A stretch of DNA of 64,000 bases from Salminus brasiliensis (lineage: Eukaryota > Chordata > Actinopteri > Characiformes > Bryconidae), in the NCBI RefSeq assembly GCF_030463535.1, contig NC_132893.1, positions 19,328,027 to 19,392,026 on the forward strand. Direction: 5' to 3'. A program made the translations under genes and the position numbers. Below are positions 61,260-64,000 of this stretch, in pieces. Position 1 is the stretch's first letter. Each line of letters starts with the position of its first letter. Under the pieces are notes generated by a model. The model had not been told where the DNA came from. It made no database searches and saw nothing but the letters and a program-made list of their open reading frames with translations.

Positions 61260-62004
61260 TCCATGCTTTCATCAGGAGCCGCTCAGGAGGGCAGCCAATC
61301 AGAGCCGAGCCTGCGGAAGGAGAGACGGGTGTGTGTTCGTCCACAGCCAATAGAGGAGCCGAGTTACGCGCTGTTGTCCCGCCCCCCTCGGATAGCGCGA
61401 GTCGGATAGAGGAGTGCTCGCGCGGCGCGATGCTGTGTAGCGCTTCTAATATGAAGGTGGCCTGTTTGTAATATTTTAGCTGGCTGTTTTATATTACGTT
61501 ATTATAGACATTTTAGGTTTTTTTAACGTCAAAAACAAATGCAGAGGGCGAAAGAGGTGGAGAGGACGGACGCGGCTGAAGTCGGTTTCTAATTCGATTT
61601 TTTTCCCGTTCCACCTTAAATGGTGCCGTTGTGACGGCCTGGGTAAACGAGACGCCGCCTTGTTTACGCTGACTGTCGCTGCTGCTCCATTTAAGGTGGA
61701 ACGGAACAATTCGAATAAGAGGCCAACTTCAGCTCAACCAGCGGGAGGGAGGGAGGGAGGGAAACGTTAGGAAGGAAAGAGAGGAGCAGAGGGAGGGGCA
61801 GAGCGAGGGGCAGAGCGAGGGGTAGAGCGAGGGGTAGAGCAGCGGAGCACTTTTGCCGAGGGGGCGTATAGAGAGAGAGAGAGAGAGAGAGGTACAGACA
61901 GAGCGGATTCACGCTGTCGTTCAGTGGCTGGGCCCCCAGCTGTAATCCCAGCGAGGAAACAAAAATGAAGCCCGCTTGAAATCTCCTGCAAACCGCTGGT
62001 GTGT
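61260..62004 (+). promoter_or_regulatory. CpG-rich promoter-like region with two CCAAT boxes
   Basis: CCAAT boxes lie at 61295-61299 and 61347-61351, a GC box (CCCGCCCCCC) at about 61378, and CpG-dense GC-rich sequence (CTCGCGCGGCGCGATGC) follows. The stretch to 62004 ends at a consensus donor GTAAGT (62005), suggesting an untranslated first exon on the + strand. This is the strongest promoter-like signal in the right half. Confidence 0.5.
61606..61704. repeat. Inverted repeat, 18-bp perfect arms
   Basis: CCGTTCCACCTTAAATGG (61606-61623) and CCATTTAAGGTGGAACGG (61687-61704) pair perfectly over a 63-nt spacer. Beyond them ATTCGA-type words continue the symmetry imperfectly. It lies inside the CpG-rich region. 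Confidence 0.85.
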
Positions 62005-62043
62005 GTAAGTCGAGTCTTCGCTTTCTGCGCCTGTGCACCTCTG

Positions 62044-62044
62044 G

Positions 62045-62091
<47 letters not shown>
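62044..62091. repeat. (TG)n microsatellite
   Basis: About 23 TG dinucleotides just downstream of the candidate first exon. Confidence 0.95.
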
Positions 62092-62293
62092 GCTCACTGG
62101 TTGAGTTTAGGGCTGTGACTAAAGCTGTGAAGAATGTTATTGTTGCAGGTCCTCTCACTCAGCCCATCAGAGGGACACTGCAGAAGTTGGCCTGTTGGCT
62201 ATACTGAGGCTGTACATCCACTTTTACCTCACTGTGGCTTTCAGGTTATATCCTGACATGAGAACAGCGTGGGGGGGCTCTGTGTGTGTCTCT

Positions 62294-62296
<3 letters not shown>

Positions 62297-62347
<51 letters not shown>
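62297..62347. repeat. (TG)n microsatellite
   Basis: About 25 TG dinucleotides. Confidence 0.95.
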
Positions 62348-62349
<2 letters not shown>

Positions 62350-62559
62350 TAATACACTCAAGTTATGGTTTATTATAGCTCACATTAATGAAAGGGGAGT
62401 TGCCTTGGTTGAGATGCAGGATGCAGTTATTCAGAGTGATTTGGTGTGAAATAGTTCATTGTACAGACATTTGCTGACATGGTTGTCTTTACTGTGGTGG
62501 TGATCGCAGCAGCCAGGGGTCCACAACGCAGATATAGCCAACACATGCTATCTAAACCC

Positions 62560-63400
62560 ACGAGTAGGAGCCAGGGGTACTGTCATCTCAAACCGGCTGT
62601 TTTTACCATCTAAAACCACAAGTAGGAATCCGTGGCCTATCTAACTTTTACTATCTAAAACCAGGAACCAGGAATCGGGGCCTCTGTCATTGCAAACGCA
62701 GCAATTGTTGACTATCTGAACCACATTTTACTATCTAGAACCATTAGCAGGAACCTGGGGGTTCTGTCATTGCAAGCACAACCACTGTGTACTATGTAAA
62801 ACCACATTTGTACTGTCTAGAACCATTAGCAGGAATTTAGGGCTTCGGTCATTGCAAACATAGCCCTTGCTGACTATGTAAAACCACATTTTTACTATCT
62901 AGAACCATTAGCAGGAACTTAGGGATTCTGTCATTGCAAACATAGCCATTGTTGACTATCTAAACCACATTTTTACTATCTAGAACCATTAGCAGGAATT
63001 TAGGGGTTCTGTCATTGCAAGCACAACCACTGTTTACTATCTAGAACCATTAGCAGGAACTTAGGGATTCTGTCATTGCAAACATAGCCATTGTTGACTA
63101 TCTAAACGACATTTTTACTATCTAGAACCATTAGCAGGAACTTAGGGATTCTGTCATTGCAAACATAGCCATTGTTGACTATCTAAACGACATTTTTACT
63201 ATCTAGAACCATTAGCAGGAACTTAGGGATTCTGTCATTGCAAACATAGCCATTGTTGACTATCTAAACCACATTTTTACTATCTAGAACCATTAGCAGG
63301 AACTTAGGGATTCTGTCATTGCAAACATAGCCATTGTTGACTATCTAAACCACATTTTTACTATCTAGAACCATTAGCAGGAACTTAGGGATCTAAAACC
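62560..63400. repeat. 81-bp minisatellite, about 10 units
   Basis: The landmark CCATTAGCAGGAA occurs at 62741, 62823, 62905, 62986, 63047, 63128, 63209, 63290 and 63371. Spacings are 82, 82, 81, 61, 81, 81, 81 and 81 bp. Each unit contains TCTGTCATTGCAAACATAGC, then GACTATCTAAACCACATTTT. The units are most alike at the right end; diverged copies continue left to about 62560. Confidence 0.95.
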
Positions 63401-63409
63401 ACAATAGAA

Positions 63410-64000
63410 ATAATGGTGGATCAGCTTTTTTGCACCCATTTTGTGTAATCACTCAGTAGGGTAACTTTAGAGGCATTCATCATTACAGATGTCTGGTTCC
63501 TATCACCAGTTCTGTTCTCACGCTTCAGTTTATCTAGAACACAGCATTTCACACCAAACCACTCAGAATGACTTGGTGTACGTCACAAGCCTTTATTTAT
63601 GCAAATGTAGCCTTAGGCATGCGTTCGGTATGCGCTGTTGTACTGAGCCCTTCTGTCCCTGGCTTGTAACCGGGTTTCAGGCCAGTTAGTGATACTGCCT
63701 TTCAAATTGAAACACTCACCCGCGGCCGGCCTTGGCCAGAGGTAGATAAGCACTCACCCCCTTCAGTTCGCACACTCTCATTACCTTACAGAACACACAC
63801 ACACACACACCTATAGCTTAGGCTACATTAATACCAAGCATGTGTAGTGGTGTGTTTATATGGGCAAGTTAACTGAGTCTCCTTAGTATTGACTTTATGA
63901 TGAAATCATCAGCTTGAGCACACTGCGAGAGACGCGAGATGTTGAATGGGTCAAGCGCCGACTGTTCTTTTTTTTTTTTAACAATGACACTGTGTTTTCA
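63410..64000. other. Right edge, no gene recognised
   Basis: It contains TTCACACCAAACCACTCAGA (63549), a word shared with three other sites, a short CA run and a T run. No coding exon is supported. Confidence 0.6.

Noticed and set aside
62560..63400. Array resembling CRISPR repeats and spacers
   Set aside because: The whole 81-bp unit is repeated, with no unique spacers, and the genome is a vertebrate one.

Overview
The window is vertebrate nuclear DNA from a ray-finned fish. It holds two intron-containing animal genes whose short exons have canonical GT/AG boundaries, separated by introns and intergenic DNA full of teleost-type repeats: tRNA-derived SINEs, decayed Tc1/mariner copies, MITE-like inverted repeats and long (TG)n, (CT)n and (AT)n arrays. 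The repeat repertoire resembles otophysan fishes (characins, catfishes, cyprinids); the order is a guess.

Region 1 (about 0.9-18 kb, + strand) is most of an arfaptin-2 gene (arfip2). Seven coding exons were read out, ending at a stop at 15211-15213; the first coding exon lies left of the window. One 96-bp exon (6895-6990) is a phase-symmetric cassette matching the 32-residue optional segment known from arfaptin-1. Region 2 (18-24 kb) is intergenic repeat DNA, including Tc1 and foldback-type elements and an AT-rich minisatellite with a unit of about 163 bp. Region 3 (about 24.2-36.8 kb, + strand) is a complete FH2-domain gene of the FHDC/inverted-formin type: a GC-rich promoter, an untranslated first exon, eleven coding exons (809 residues predicted) and a polyadenylation signal at 36798. 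Region 4 (36.8-64 kb) has no recognisable protein-coding exon. It contains repeats, several candidate untranslated exons with good splice donors (about 38.7, 41.3, 48.0 and 62.0 kb), a CpG-rich CCAAT/GC-box promoter-like segment near 61.3-62.0 kb, and an 81-bp minisatellite at 62.6-63.4 kb.

The order arfaptin then FHDC formin, both on the same strand, mirrors the ARFIP1-FHDC1-TRIM2 order of human chromosome 4. Human ARFIP2 lies beside TRIM3. The window is therefore best read as the sister (whole-genome-duplication) copy of that block, keeping an FHDC gene beside ARFIP2 that I do not know from the human locus. Region 4 may be the long 5' region of a TRIM3-like gene starting beyond 64 kb; that last step is inference. 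Both proteins act at membranes or the cytoskeleton (BAR-domain trafficking at the Golgi; actin assembly), but nothing in the sequence shows that they act together.
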